Source: Stenotrophomonas raiganjensis (SeqCode) (GTDB lineage Bacteria; Pseudomonadota; Gammaproteobacteria; Xanthomonadales; Xanthomonadaceae). Taken from it: DNA of 64,000 nucleotides. The translations under genes and the position numbers were made by a program. The DNA lies in NCBI RefSeq assembly GCF_030658505.1, contig NZ_JAUTXR010000184.1:1-64000 (forward strand), written 5' to 3'. Position 1 is the stretch's first letter. The number at the start of each line of letters is the position of its first letter. The notes below the pieces were generated by a model. The model saw only the letters and a program-made list of their open reading frames with translations, was not told the DNA's origin and ran no database searches. Positions 47,031 to 55,112 of this stretch are shown here, piece after piece.

Positions 47031-47651
47031 ATGAGCAAGGTCCTTGTCCTTCACTCCAGCCTCAACGGCGCGGCCTCGCGCAGCGCCGGCCTGATCGAGC
47101 GCTTCCTGGCCGAGCGCGCCGCGCTGGGCCTCGACGACGACGTCATCGTGCGTGATCTGGCCACGCTCGACCTGCCAGTGCTGGATGAGGAGATCTTCCA
47201 CGCCCTGCGTGGTGCAGCGAACCCGGGGCCGCGCGCGCAGCAGGCCATCGCGCTGTCCGACACGCTGATCGGCGAACTGATGGACAGCGACCTGCTGCTG
47301 ATCGCTGCACCGATGTACAACCTCCATGTGCCGACGCCACTGAAGAACTGGTTCGACCTGGTTGCCCGCGCGCGCGTGACCTTCCGCTACACCGACACCT
47401 GGCCACAGGGCCTGGTTGAAGGCGTGGAAGCCGTTGTGTTCAGCCCGCGTGGCGGTGTGCATGTCGGCCAGGGCACCGACACCGTGACGCCCTACCTGCA
47501 ATCGGTGCTGGGCCTGATCGGCATCACCGAGGTCGATTTCGTCTACGCCGAAGGCATGGACATCCGCCCGCACGGCATCGAACAGGGGATGGCCCGCGCA
47601 CAGGCACAGTTGGCCGCTCTGGCACAGCGCATGCCCCTTCCCAACGTTTAG
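47031..47651 (+). CDS. azoR: FMN-dependent NADH-azoreductase
   Basis: Reduces azo dyes and quinones with NADH. The 206-aa flavodoxin-like protein starts MSKVLVLHSSLNGAASRSAGL (FMN phosphate loop) and has IAAPMYNLHVPTPLKNWFDLVARARVTF (pieces, about 91-118), where MYN contacts FMN, and SPRGGVH (about 140-146). Length and motifs match AzoR. A divergent LysR gene is its likely regulator. The hairpin at 47662 follows. Confidence 0.94.
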   Translation: MSKVLVLHSSLNGAASRSAGLIERFLAERAALGLDDDVIVRDLATLDLPVLDEEIFHALRGAANPGPRAQQAIALSDTLIGELMDSDLLLIAAPMYNLHVPTPLKNWFDLVARARVTFRYTDTWPQGLVEGVEAVVFSPRGGVHVGQGTDTVTPYLQSVLGLIGITEVDFVYAEGMDIRPHGIEQGMARAQAQLAALAQRMPLPNV

Positions 47652-47661
47652 GATGCAGGGA

Positions 47662-47682
47662 GCCGGCAGCAACGCTGCCGGC
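47662..47682 (+). terminator. Possible hairpin terminator after azoR
   Basis: GCCGGCAGCaacGCTGCCGGC, 11 bases past the azoR stop, followed by CATTTCCC. The T-run is short, so termination may be partial. Confidence 0.5.
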
Positions 47683-47710
47683 CATTTCCCCTGCTGAAGC
47701 AACGCACCCG

Positions 47711-48475
47711 ATGGCCTTCTTCGAACGTCTGAGCGAGACCCGCTACCTGCCGACCGAGCATACCGGCGGCGCCTGGAACATCCGCGAACAGCACATCGCG
47801 CCGGCCATCGGCCTGCTGGCCCACCACCTGGAACGGGACGCCGCAGCGCGCGGCCACGGCTTCCTGATCGCGCGCCTTTCCTACGACATCCTCGGCACCA
47901 TTCCGATCGAAGCAATGGACGCCGAGGTGCAGGTACTGCGCGGCGGCCGCACCATTGAACTGGTCGAGGCTACCCTGCGGCACGACGGTCGCCCGGCGCT
48001 GCGCGTGCGCGCCTGGCTGATGCGCCCGAACGACACCGAGGCCATCGCCGGCACACCGATCACGGGCATTGATCCACCGGAATCGATGCCGGCATGGAAT
48101 CCCGGCACGGTCTGGCCCGGTGGCTTCATCCAGAGCGTCGAGATCCGCCGCCATGACCAGGGGCCGGGCCGCGCCACCTACTGGGCGCGGGCAACACAGT
48201 CGCTGCTGGACGGCGAGCCGGTCAGCCCGTTGGCCCGCGCCGCCACGCTGTTCGACCTGTCCAACGGCATGGCAGTGCGCGCCGATCCGAAGGAGGTCGC
48301 CTTCCCGAACCTGGACCTTACTGCACACCTGTTCGCGATGCCCGATGGAGAGTGGCTGGGTTTCGACACGTCGGTATCGTTCGGTCGCCAGGGCATCGGC
48401 CTGACCAGCACCGTGCTGCATGATGCACGCGGCCCGATCGGGACACTCGGCCAGGCGCTGACCGTACGCCCGTAA
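47711..48475 (+). CDS. Thioesterase family protein (TesB-like double hotdog)
   Basis: The 254-aa protein has an N-terminal half with GGAWNIREQHIAPAIGLLAHHLERD (pieces) and ARLSYDILGTIPIEAMDAEVQVLRGG (pieces, about 53-78) and a second half with LDLTAHLFAMPDGEWLGFDTSVSFG (pieces), as in acyl-CoA thioesterase/TesB-like folds. The second hotdog ends with GIGLTSTVLHDARGPIGTLGQAL. It hydrolyses acyl-CoA thioesters; chain length is unknown. It is 60 bases after azoR. Confidence 0.88.
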   Translation: MAFFERLSETRYLPTEHTGGAWNIREQHIAPAIGLLAHHLERDAAARGHGFLIARLSYDILGTIPIEAMDAEVQVLRGGRTIELVEATLRHDGRPALRVRAWLMRPNDTEAIAGTPITGIDPPESMPAWNPGTVWPGGFIQSVEIRRHDQGPGRATYWARATQSLLDGEPVSPLARAATLFDLSNGMAVRADPKEVAFPNLDLTAHLFAMPDGEWLGFDTSVSFGRQGIGLTSTVLHDARGPIGTLGQALTVRP

Positions 48476-48490
48476 CCGCAACGGGTAGCG

Positions 48491-48760
48491 TCAGCCGCCC
48501 AGCGTGCCCATGGTGAACGTGTAGCCGGAACTCATCAGGAATTCGCGCATGCGCATTTCCGCGCGGCGCGGTGACGCCAGATTGGCGGGCGCATACAGCG
48601 CATAGACCACGCCCGCACCTTCGATGGCTTCGCGCCGCACCCCGCAGTGGCGGGTCTCCGAAGCGATCACCCAACCATCCTTCAACCGGTCCGGCCCGAT
48701 CGATTGGCCGTTCATCAGCCGGAACGTCAACCAGCGTACTTCCGCAGCGGACTTGCTCAT
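48491..48760 (-). CDS. Hypothetical protein, 89 aa
   Basis: A small protein with MSKSAAEVRWLTFRLMNGQSIG and ETRHCGVRREAIEGAGVVYALY, ending SSGYTFTMGTLGG. It has no signal peptide or membrane segment and no family I know. Start ATG 48760 is used (GGA about nine bases upstream); ATG 48769 is also possible. It converges on the thioesterase gene. Confidence 0.6.
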   Translation of the reverse strand: MSKSAAEVRWLTFRLMNGQSIGPDRLKDGWVIASETRHCGVRREAIEGAGVVYALYAPANLASPRRAEMRMREFLMSSGYTFTMGTLGG

Positions 48761-48883
48761 CGGCGGCATTCCGGCTGCGTACCGCGGTCCATCATGTCCT
48801 TGCTCGCCATTGCAGCTCCCTGAGACTTGGAACCTGACCATAACGCCTCACCATGTCGCGGGTGGATGAGACTGGCGGGGCGC

Positions 48884-49588
48884 TCAGGTCGCCAGGCCGA
48901 ACCGCTTCCACAACGCCTCGCGCCCCGGCGGCGTCAGCCGCAGTTCGCGACGGCCTTCAACACGCCGCAGCCAGTCGTTGTTCACGAAACTGTCCAGCAT
49001 CGCCTCGCCGACCAGCCCGGCCAGATGCGGGCGCCGCTCGGTGCAGTCCAGGCATCCCCGGCAATAGCGCGCGGGCCTGGCCGTCACCGGCTGCTGCAGC
49101 ACCTCGGCCAGCGGCTGGCCGAGTTCCCGCAGGAACGCCGCCCCCTCTGCGCTCACCTGCCAATAGCCGTCGCGCGGCAGCAAGCGCCCGGCCTGCAGCA
49201 GGCGATCGGTGATGGCTACCGCGTGCACGCCGGCCAGGTGGCGATAGCACGAGCGTGCCTCACGCAGTGCCGGCAGGCTGCGTGACGCGGCGGCGGTGCA
49301 TGAGGGCGTGCGGTCGGCAACACGCAGGATGCCTTCCAGCATGTCCGCGACCTCGGTCGAGGCCAGTCGATGGTAGCGGTGCCGGCCCTGCGGGACCGCC
49401 ACCAGCAGATCGCCTTCGATCAGCCGCCGCAGGTGCGTGCTCGCCGTCTGCGGCGTCACCCCGGCCACCCGCGCCAGTTCCATCGCGGTGTACGCGCGGC
49501 CGTCCATCAGCTGCAGCAGCATCGCTGCGCGTGCCTGGTCACCGACCAGGGCACCGACACTGACAAGGGAACCGGAGGTGTGGACCAT
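48884..49588 (-). CDS. ArsR-type winged-helix regulator with a C-terminal extension
   Basis: The 234-aa protein has an N-terminal ArsR-like winged helix (about 15-90: DGRAYTAMELARVAGVTPQTASTHLRRL in pieces, SRYHRLAS-like HRYHRLASTEVADML) and a C-terminal region with RYCRGCLDCTERRPHLAGLVG (Cys, possibly metal or redox sensing). The family lies among YodB/HxlR-like ArsR regulators. It diverges from the flavin reductase-like gene, with about 105 bases between, and probably regulates it. Confidence 0.85.
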   Translation of the reverse strand: MVHTSGSLVSVGALVGDQARAAMLLQLMDGRAYTAMELARVAGVTPQTASTHLRRLIEGDLLVAVPQGRHRYHRLASTEVADMLEGILRVADRTPSCTAAASRSLPALREARSCYRHLAGVHAVAITDRLLQAGRLLPRDGYWQVSAEGAAFLRELGQPLAEVLQQPVTARPARYCRGCLDCTERRPHLAGLVGEAMLDSFVNNDWLRRVEGRRELRLTPPGREALWKRFGLAT

Positions 49589-49693
49589 GTCGGCATTGTG
49601 GCACGCAGTGGCCCACCTACAGTTCGATGCAGGCCGAAGCATCGGCACCCACTGCCAAGGCACAGTGGCCACCCCGTTGACGCAAGGCCTGCC

Positions 49694-50335
49694 GTGAAAA
49701 CCGCTCCGATCCCCCGTCGCCACATCACCCCTTCGGTCCTGTACCCGGGCACGCCAGTCCTGTTGATGACTACGCTGAACGACGATGACAGCAGCAACAT
49801 CAGTCCGCTGTCTTCGTTCTGGGCCCTGGGCAACCGTGTGGTGCTCGGCCTCGGCGTAGAGGGCCAGGGCTATCGCAACCTGGAGCTGCGCAACGAGTGC
49901 GTGCTGAACTTCCCCTCCTCCGCGCAGGCCGCACAGGTCGAGGCGATCGCACGGGCAACCGGCTGCGAGCCGGTACCGGCCGCCAAACAATCGATGGGCT
50001 ACGTGCACGTCCGCGACAAGTTCGCGCTGGGTGGATTCAGCGCAGTCGACTCGACCCATGTCGCGCCGGTGGCGATTGCCGAGTGTCCGCTGCAGGTGGA
50101 AGTCAGCGTGATGGCGATGCACCCGCCCAGCGAGGATGACGGCCAGGGCTTCGTGATCGTCGAAGGGCGGATCCGTTGCGTGCATGCGCACGAAGCGATC
50201 ACTGTAGCTGGCACCCAGCACATCGACGTTGCGCACTGGAAACCGCTGATCTACCTGTTCCGCCACTACCTGGGCGTAAGCGAACCGGTCGGGCACAACT
50301 TCCGCGCGGAGACGTCCGTGGGGGCTTCTGTCTAG
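49694..50335 (+). CDS. Flavin reductase-like domain protein
   Basis: The 213-aa protein has a split-barrel flavin reductase domain: VLYPGTPVLLMTTLNDDDSSNISPLSSFWALG (pieces, about 16-47), LNFPSSAQAAQVEAIA and FALGGFSAVDSTHV. It belongs to the FMN-binding reductase-like superfamily. The start is GTG at 49694; the first ATG inside would cut into the domain. It diverges from the ArsR-type gene. The substrate is unknown. Confidence 0.88.
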   Translation: MKTAPIPRRHITPSVLYPGTPVLLMTTLNDDDSSNISPLSSFWALGNRVVLGLGVEGQGYRNLELRNECVLNFPSSAQAAQVEAIARATGCEPVPAAKQSMGYVHVRDKFALGGFSAVDSTHVAPVAIAECPLQVEVSVMAMHPPSEDDGQGFVIVEGRIRCVHAHEAITVAGTQHIDVAHWKPLIYLFRHYLGVSEPVGHNFRAETSVGASV

Positions 50336-50339
50336 CTCT

Positions 50340-50639
50340 CTAGACCGTTTCGCCCTGCAGATCGAGCAAGGCCGTGGTCCAGCGGCGCTCTCCCAGCGCG
50401 GCCACCATGCCGCCGATCAAGCCTATGCGTTCCGGTTCGTCGTCCAGCAAGACGTTGCGTTCGTACAGTGCAAGGTGAGCGATCACGTGATCGCCTTCCA
50501 TCGCCAGGACCAGGGCGACCGGCCCCGGAAGGGCGTAGCCGTCGCCCTGCAAGTCCGGGAACGCCTGGCGGAGCAGATCCACCGCTTGGTGATGGTGATC
50601 CGGCACCACACCTTGCCAGCTGGATACCTGAACGTGCAT
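50340..50639 (-). pseudogene. Truncated GNAT acetyltransferase gene
   Basis: A 99-aa frame with a GNAT start (VSSWQGVVPDHHHQAVDLLRQAFPD, GPVALVLAMEGDHVIAHLALYERNV) stops at GGMVAALGERRWTTALLDLQGE, where full proteins (about 150-170 aa) continue through the acetyl-CoA motif Q/RxxGxG/A. The stop lies four bases from the convergent flavin-reductase stop, in a GTCTAGCTCTCTAGAC palindrome. The missing half suggests deletion. It could still be a short active protein. Confidence 0.55.
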
Positions 50640-50720
50640 TGCCCTGTCTTCGTGGAATAAATGTGTGTCCAGCCCATCGTGCCACGGAAACATGACTGCG
50701 CCCGCGGCGACGTTTCACTG

Positions 50721-51218
50721 TCAGTGCAGAGTGATCGAGTACGAGACGATATCCGTGTAGCTGCCCGCGCGTTTGACTGCCCGCGGCTCCGTGCCAAATA
50801 CGCTGAAGCCCATTGATTCATACAACGCGCGCGCGGCAGCGTTGTCCGCCAGCACCGTGAGGGTGAGCGATTCAATGCCTTCCGCGCGCGCAGCCGCGAA
50901 CGCTGCAAGAAAAAGCTGATGGGCGATACCCTGGCCACGATGGCCAGCACCCACGTGGACACTGTGCACTTCCGCCGTATGCCGTCGCGCCATCCGCACC
51001 GGGCGCACGTAACGCAGGAAACCCACCAGCCTGCCGTCAACGAAAGTGCCGAAGTAGCGCGTACCAGGATCAGCAAGCTGGGCGCGCATCACGTCCGCCG
51101 AGTCATTCTGTGCCTCGGCCAGCGTGGACAGGAACGCAGCGGGAGACTCGCGAAGCGCCTGCAACCGTGCTTGCCAGAGAATATCGGCGTCGTCAGCGCT
51201 GAGTTGCCGGATAAGCAT
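50721..51218 (-). CDS. GNAT family N-acetyltransferase
   Basis: The 165-aa protein starts MLIRQLSADDADILWQARLQ and contains the acetyl-CoA site EVHSVHVGAGHRGQGIAHQLF (pieces, about 83-103) and TLTVLADNAAARALYESMGFSVFG (pieces). Substrate unknown. The frame is open upstream, but ATG 51218 begins the domain. It is followed, after about 80 bases, by a truncated GNAT gene on the same strand. Confidence 0.88.
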   Translation of the reverse strand: MLIRQLSADDADILWQARLQALRESPAAFLSTLAEAQNDSADVMRAQLADPGTRYFGTFVDGRLVGFLRYVRPVRMARRHTAEVHSVHVGAGHRGQGIAHQLFLAAFAAARAEGIESLTLTVLADNAAARALYESMGFSVFGTEPRAVKRAGSYTDIVSYSITLH

Positions 51219-51325
51219 GCGACACACCCGTGAAGTTGTTGATGCACAGGTACCCAGCCTAGCGCGGGTCCACCTGATACGGCGTGCATGCAAGAATGAA
51301 GACAGCCCATTCTTCATTCTCCGCC

Positions 51326-51730
51326 ATGACTGGACTGCAGATTCCCCGCGTTGGATGCGGCGCCGTCATCCGTGATGCCGACGGCCGCATCCTGCTGATC
51401 CAGCGCGGACGCGATCCGGAGCGCGGGCATTGGGGCCTGCCCGGCGGCAAAGTCGACTGGATGGAAACGGTGGAGGCCGCCGTCGTCCGCGAAGTCCGCG
51501 AGGAGACGGCGTTGGAGGTGACGCTGCTGCGCCTGCTGTGCGTGGCCGATCATTTCGAGCCGGCGCTTGCGCAGCACTGGGTCGCGCCGATCTTCGAGGC
51601 ACGGGCACCTGCGGGTGCCGAGGCTTCCATCCAGGAGCCGGGCGTGCAGACCGGCCTGGGCTGGTTCGCGCTGGATGCTCTGCCGCAGCCGCTGACGCAG
51701 GCCACGGTGCAGGTGCTGGCAAGGCTGTAG
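51326..51730 (+). CDS. NUDIX hydrolase
   Basis: The 134-aa protein carries a complete Nudix box GKVDWMETVEAAVVREVREE (about 37-56), preceded by RVGCGAVIRDADGRILLIQRG, and a C-terminal LGWFALDALPQPLTQ. This pattern is of the MutT-like/ADP-ribose pyrophosphatase-like small Nudix group, hydrolysing nucleoside diphosphate derivatives. Start ATG 51326 is chosen over the longer frame. It diverges from the GNAT gene at 50721-51218. Confidence 0.92.
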   Translation: MTGLQIPRVGCGAVIRDADGRILLIQRGRDPERGHWGLPGGKVDWMETVEAAVVREVREETALEVTLLRLLCVADHFEPALAQHWVAPIFEARAPAGAEASIQEPGVQTGLGWFALDALPQPLTQATVQVLARL

Positions 51731-51780
51731 CTGCTCAGACCACGATGAAAGTCAGCACAGCTGCGGGCCTGGCTTGCGGT

Positions 51781-52140
51781 TCACTCGATCGGAAGGCCGT
51801 GCATCTTCAGGAACGAGAGTTTGTCCCAGTAGCCGCGCTGGAACGTGATCAATCCTCCATCAACCGTGAAGAAACCGCATCCTCGCAGGCCAAGAGGGTC
51901 GCGCCATTCCAGCGCAGCGACATTGCCGGCCTCATGGATGACTTCGGGAATGCAGACCATTTCGGCGTTGTTGAATTCACGCTCGAAGGTGGCACGGATC
52001 GCATCGCGGCCCTTGATCGGGTCCTGGGTGACCTGGTGATTGATCGCGTCGGGGTGATACAGCTCCGCCAGGCCAGCAGCATCGCCTGCGTTGAAGCGCT
52101 CGATCCAGGTTTCCACGATGTGTCGGGGAGTCATCTGCAT
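51781..52140 (-). CDS. Nuclear transport factor 2 (SnoaL-like) family protein
   Basis: The 119-aa protein has an NTF2-like fold: ETWIERFNAGDAAGLAELYHPDAINHQV (pieces, about 9-36), GRDAIRATFEREF, then EWRDPLGLRGCGFFTVDGG and a final FQRGYWDKLSFL. These small cone-shaped proteins bind or isomerise small molecules; no specific substrate is evident. The start may be ATG 52140 or 52134. It converges on the Nudix gene. Confidence 0.87.
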   Translation of the reverse strand: MQMTPRHIVETWIERFNAGDAAGLAELYHPDAINHQVTQDPIKGRDAIRATFEREFNNAEMVCIPEVIHEAGNVAALEWRDPLGLRGCGFFTVDGGLITFQRGYWDKLSFLKMHGLPIE

Positions 52141-52210
52141 GAAGTCCGCTAAGGCCCAGACCCGATCATAGCGCTCGTGCGACACATCCCAGACCGCAGA
52201 AAAACAAAAA

Positions 52211-52232
52211 AGCCCTGACCGGAATCAGGGCT
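52211..52232 (-). terminator. Terminator after tRNA-Cys
   Basis: On the minus strand AGCCCTGATtccGGTCAGGGCT is followed by TTTTTTGTTTT. It lies eight bases past the encoded CCA of tRNA-Cys. Confidence 0.92.
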
Positions 52233-52239
52233 TTTCAAT

Positions 52240-52313
52240 TGGAGGCCTCAAGCGGAATCGAACCGCTGTAAACGGATTTGCAATCCGGTGCATAGCCACT
52301 CTGCCATGAGGCC
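52240..52313 (-). tRNA. tRNA-Cys (GCA)
   Basis: A 74-base tRNA on the minus strand: GGCCTCA acceptor pairing with TGAGGCC, anticodon loop ATTGCAAA (anticodon GCA), GGTTCGATTCC T-arm, encoded CCA. The terminator follows at 52232-52211. It is the last tRNA gene of the group that begins with the tRNA-Gly at 60329. Confidence 0.97.
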
Positions 52314-52354
52314 AACGTACTGCGCGCCAGGAACGTAGCCCTGACAAGACAAAA

Positions 52355-52367
52355 CCCCAAGATGGGG
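52355..52367 (-). terminator. Hairpin after tRNA-Gly copy 1
   Basis: CCCCATCTTGGGG followed by TTTTGTCTTGT on the minus strand, between tRNA-Gly copy 1 and tRNA-Cys. It could be a terminator that allows partial read-through into tRNA-Cys, which has no promoter that I can see. Confidence 0.6.
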
Positions 52368-52379
52368 CCTGTCGGAACA

Positions 52380-52455
<76 letters not shown>

Positions 52456-52571
52456 GTAAGCCGACATGGTACCGGAATTCCGGGACACACACCAGCGATT
52501 TCACCTTTCTGACTGCGCGCAAAGCCTTGTGGCTCAACGTGCCCCGCCTTGCCGTGGCGGGAGAAAAACAA

Positions 52572-52587
52572 GGCCCCTACCGGGGCC
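52572..52587 (-). terminator. Terminator after tRNA-Gly copy 2
   Basis: GGCCCCggtaGGGGCC followed by TTGTTTTTCTC on the minus strand, just after the tRNA. Confidence 0.88.
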
Positions 52588-52597
52588 CTGTAGAATC

Positions 52598-52673
<76 letters not shown>

Positions 52674-52703
52674 AGATTCTTCGACCTGCGTCGAAGGAGC
52701 GCT

Positions 52704-52732
52704 ATTGTGTCCAAATTCCTTCACGCCGTCAA
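52704..52732 (-). promoter_or_regulatory. Promoter of tRNA-Gly copy 2
   Basis: TTGACG at 52732-52727 and CACAAT at 52709-52704, 17 bases apart, on the minus strand. The expected start is around 52697, just before the leader hairpin. Confidence 0.85.
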
Positions 52733-52801
52733 CAGTCTTCACATCATGCGGTCACGGGCGTCCGCAGTGGGGTACGCTGCCCCGCCCGGCCCCGTTCGCC
52801 C

Positions 52802-53203
52802 ATGCTCCTTCGCGGCACGCCCCTGTTGATCGCCCTGCTGCTGCATCTGCTGGTGGCGCTGCTGTACTGGGCGCTGATGCCGCTGGGAATGGACGGGTAT
52901 CGCAACCATTTCGGCTTCACCTCCCATCGCGACATCGGCCTGGGCATCGCCCAGTTCCATCTGTTCTGGATGTTCATTGGCGCCCAGCCGCTGATTGCAG
53001 TACTACGGCCATTGTTCGCCAAGTTGCTGGTGCTGGCGATCCCGTTGGCGTTCGCGACCTGGACGCTGATGCACAACCATCCGCTGCGCCTGCTGTACTT
53101 CACCGTTGGGCCCGGCCTGCTGGCACTGGCCGCGATCGTCATATCCGCGTGGTATGCATCACGCAATCACCTGCCCGCCACCACGGACGCCGCCGATGCC
53201 TAG
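52802..53203 (+). CDS. Small membrane protein, 133 aa
   Basis: The protein has four hydrophobic helices (about 6-28, 43-62, 66-86 and 94-117), with MDGYRNHFGFTSHRDIGLGIAQFH in the first loop. No family is recognised. It begins a run of three small membrane protein genes; the next overlaps its end by eight bases. It lies in the block bounded by tRNA-Gly copies 2 and 3. Confidence 0.7.
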   Translation: MLLRGTPLLIALLLHLLVALLYWALMPLGMDGYRNHFGFTSHRDIGLGIAQFHLFWMFIGAQPLIAVLRPLFAKLLVLAIPLAFATWTLMHNHPLRLLYFTVGPGLLALAAIVISAWYASRNHLPATTDAADA

Positions 53204-53639
53204 ACGCTACGTCCGCCTGTTCTGGTTGCTGGTCGCGCTGACCTGGCTGGCGCTGATCGCCGCACTGGTCAATGCCGGCTTCACTCCGGACTACTGGCTA
53301 CTGCATCGCATGGAAGGCACCGAGCTGCCCTACCCGACCAGCACCGTCATCGTTTTCGCGCTGCTGGGCACGGTTGAACTGGTCGTGGCCGCCCTGATCG
53401 TGCGTCCGTGGAAACTGAAGCGACTGTGGCTGCGCCTGCTGATCGCCTTCGCGCTGCTGCTGGCGTGGTCGGTACCGTGGATGCTGTCGGCGATGCATCA
53501 GCCACCGGTGCACGGCATGCATCTGCTGTGGTTGCTGCTGCTCGACGTGGGACTGTTGCTGGCGCTGTGCCTGGTGTCGCTGGTCAGTGTCCTTAAAAGC
53601 CTTTCCCGCAGGAAGAAGGCCCGGAACGCGGCTCCGTAA
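53196..53639 (+). CDS. Membrane protein, 147 aa, paralogue of the next gene
   Basis: Four hydrophobic helices (about 8-28, 51-70, 79-97 and 107-131). FWLLVALTWLALIAALVNAGFTPDYW and SAMHQPPVHGMHLLWLLLLD (pieces) align with the next gene (AFWLFVSLIWLLLVAALIHAGFQPDHW, SMHQSPVRAVHMLWLL). The start is ATG 53196, overlapping the upstream stop. No function known; the pair is a tandem duplication. Confidence 0.72.
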   Translation: MPRRYVRLFWLLVALTWLALIAALVNAGFTPDYWLLHRMEGTELPYPTSTVIVFALLGTVELVVAALIVRPWKLKRLWLRLLIAFALLLAWSVPWMLSAMHQPPVHGMHLLWLLLLDVGLLLALCLVSLVSVLKSLSRRKKARNAAP

Positions 53640-53746
53640 GCCATTGGATCCGAGGCCTTCACCGTTTCATTCTCGGATCTCTTGCATGGATTGCAGTACG
53701 CCGATAGCTGAATGTTGAGGATCCGCCAGCGACGAGCGCTTGAATC

Positions 53747-54187
53747 GTGCCCCTGCCCATCGCATTCCGTGCCGTACCTGCCTTCTGGCTGTTCGTATCA
53801 CTCATCTGGCTGCTGCTGGTTGCCGCGCTCATCCATGCCGGATTCCAGCCGGATCATTGGCAGCGGCCTTACACCGAGTCCGGGACGCAGCCCTACCCCA
53901 TCGGCTCGGTCATCACGTTTGCGCTGATCATCCTCGTGGAAATGACAGTGTTGTGCCTGGCTGTGCAGCCATGGCGGTTCCGCCGCCTGTGGCTGCGGAT
54001 GCTGCTCGGTATCCTTCCGTGGCTTGCCTGGACGGCCTATTGGGGCGCGATTTCCATGCATCAATCACCCGTGCGTGCCGTGCATATGCTCTGGCTGCTC
54101 CGCATGAGCGCCTTCCTGCTGCTTGCACTGCTCGTGGTTGTGCCGGCCTCGCTTTGGCCTAGCCTGCGACGTTGGCTCGGGAACTGA
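53747..54187 (+). CDS. Membrane protein, 146 aa, paralogue of the previous gene
   Basis: Similar in length and order of helices to the gene at 53196-53639, with AGFQPDHW, a middle EMTVLCLAVQPWRFRRLWLRMLLG and SMHQSPVRAVHMLWLL. The start is GTG at 53747. It is convergent with the exporter operon, ending ten bases from it. Function unknown. Confidence 0.72.
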   Translation: MPLPIAFRAVPAFWLFVSLIWLLLVAALIHAGFQPDHWQRPYTESGTQPYPIGSVITFALIILVEMTVLCLAVQPWRFRRLWLRMLLGILPWLAWTAYWGAISMHQSPVRAVHMLWLLRMSAFLLLALLVVVPASLWPSLRRWLGN

Positions 54188-54197
54188 GGCCCGCGCA

Positions 54198-55112
54198 CTA
54201 CTTCCGGAACTCCACCCGCACATGCTGGCCGAAGCGCGCCTTGGCCTCGCCATCGAACTCCAGCACGCACTCCACCACCTTGGCCACGCCACGCCCTGCG
54301 TCTTCAGGCAGGCGTGCCTGCGCGAACACCGGGCTGATGCGCACCACGCGCGCAGTTGGCAACGTGCCGGCGTTCTCGGCGCCATCGCTGTCGGGCACCA
54401 CGGCGGCCTTCATGCCCACCTGCACGGTATCGGCGTAGGCGGCGCTGAGTTCGGCACGCACCTGCAGCGGGCGCGCCGGCAGCAGTGAGATCGCCGGCTT
54501 GCCGGCCTGCACGAAGGCGCCAAGGCCCGGCACCTGGCCGACCACGGTGCCGGCTTCCGGCGCGCTCAACGACATCTGCTGCAGTTTCAGCCTGGCGTGT
54601 TCCAGCTTGTGCTGGGCCATGTCGACCTGCGCACCGGCCACGTCGACATCGGCGCGTACACCGGCCAGCTGCTGCTTGGCCGCATCGGCCTGCTGATTGG
54701 ACGACACACCTTCACTGGCGCCGGTGGACAGGCGGGTGGCATTGCGCTCCAGCTCGCGCAGCTGCGCCTGGCTGCCCTTCAAGCGGTCATTGGCCAGGGT
54801 CAGGTCGGCGGTGGCCATTGCCACCTCCTGCTGCAGCAGTGCGCCGTCCAGCGACAGCAGCAGCTGCCCCTTCTTCACCGTGGCGCCCTCCTTCACCGGC
54901 GCGGCAGTGATCGAACCATCCACCGGCGGCGCCAATGCGATCAGCCCGCCCTCGACATCGATGATACCGCGCGCGACCGCGACCTTGCCGGCGGCAGCAG
55001 TGCTGGCTTTGCCTGCAGGTGCTTGTGCAGGCGCGTCCTTGGAGCAGGCGCCGAGCAGCAGTGCCGCGGACAGGGCCAGGCTGAGGGGGAGCAGGTGCGA
55101 CGTCTTGGTCAT
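54198..55112 (-). CDS. HlyD-type periplasmic adaptor subunit (lipoprotein) of an ABC exporter
   Basis: The 304-aa membrane-fusion protein links the inner-membrane ABC pump to the outer-membrane channel. It has a lipoprotein signal (AALLLGAC, Cys near 23), a biotinyl-lipoyl-like half motif (VDGSITAAPVKEGATVKKGQLLLSLDG in pieces), a coiled-coil hairpin (about 95-160, with DLTLANDRLKGSQAQLRELERNATRL in pieces) and a second barrel half (LSAPEAGTVVGQVPGLGAFV). Its start overlaps the ATPase gene end by four bases. Confidence 0.9.
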   Translation of the reverse strand: MTKTSHLLPLSLALSAALLLGACSKDAPAQAPAGKASTAAAGKVAVARGIIDVEGGLIALAPPVDGSITAAPVKEGATVKKGQLLLSLDGALLQQEVAMATADLTLANDRLKGSQAQLRELERNATRLSTGASEGVSSNQQADAAKQQLAGVRADVDVAGAQVDMAQHKLEHARLKLQQMSLSAPEAGTVVGQVPGLGAFVQAGKPAISLLPARPLQVRAELSAAYADTVQVGMKAAVVPDSDGAENAGTLPTARVVRISPVFAQARLPEDAGRGVAKVVECVLEFDGEAKARFGQHVRVEFRK

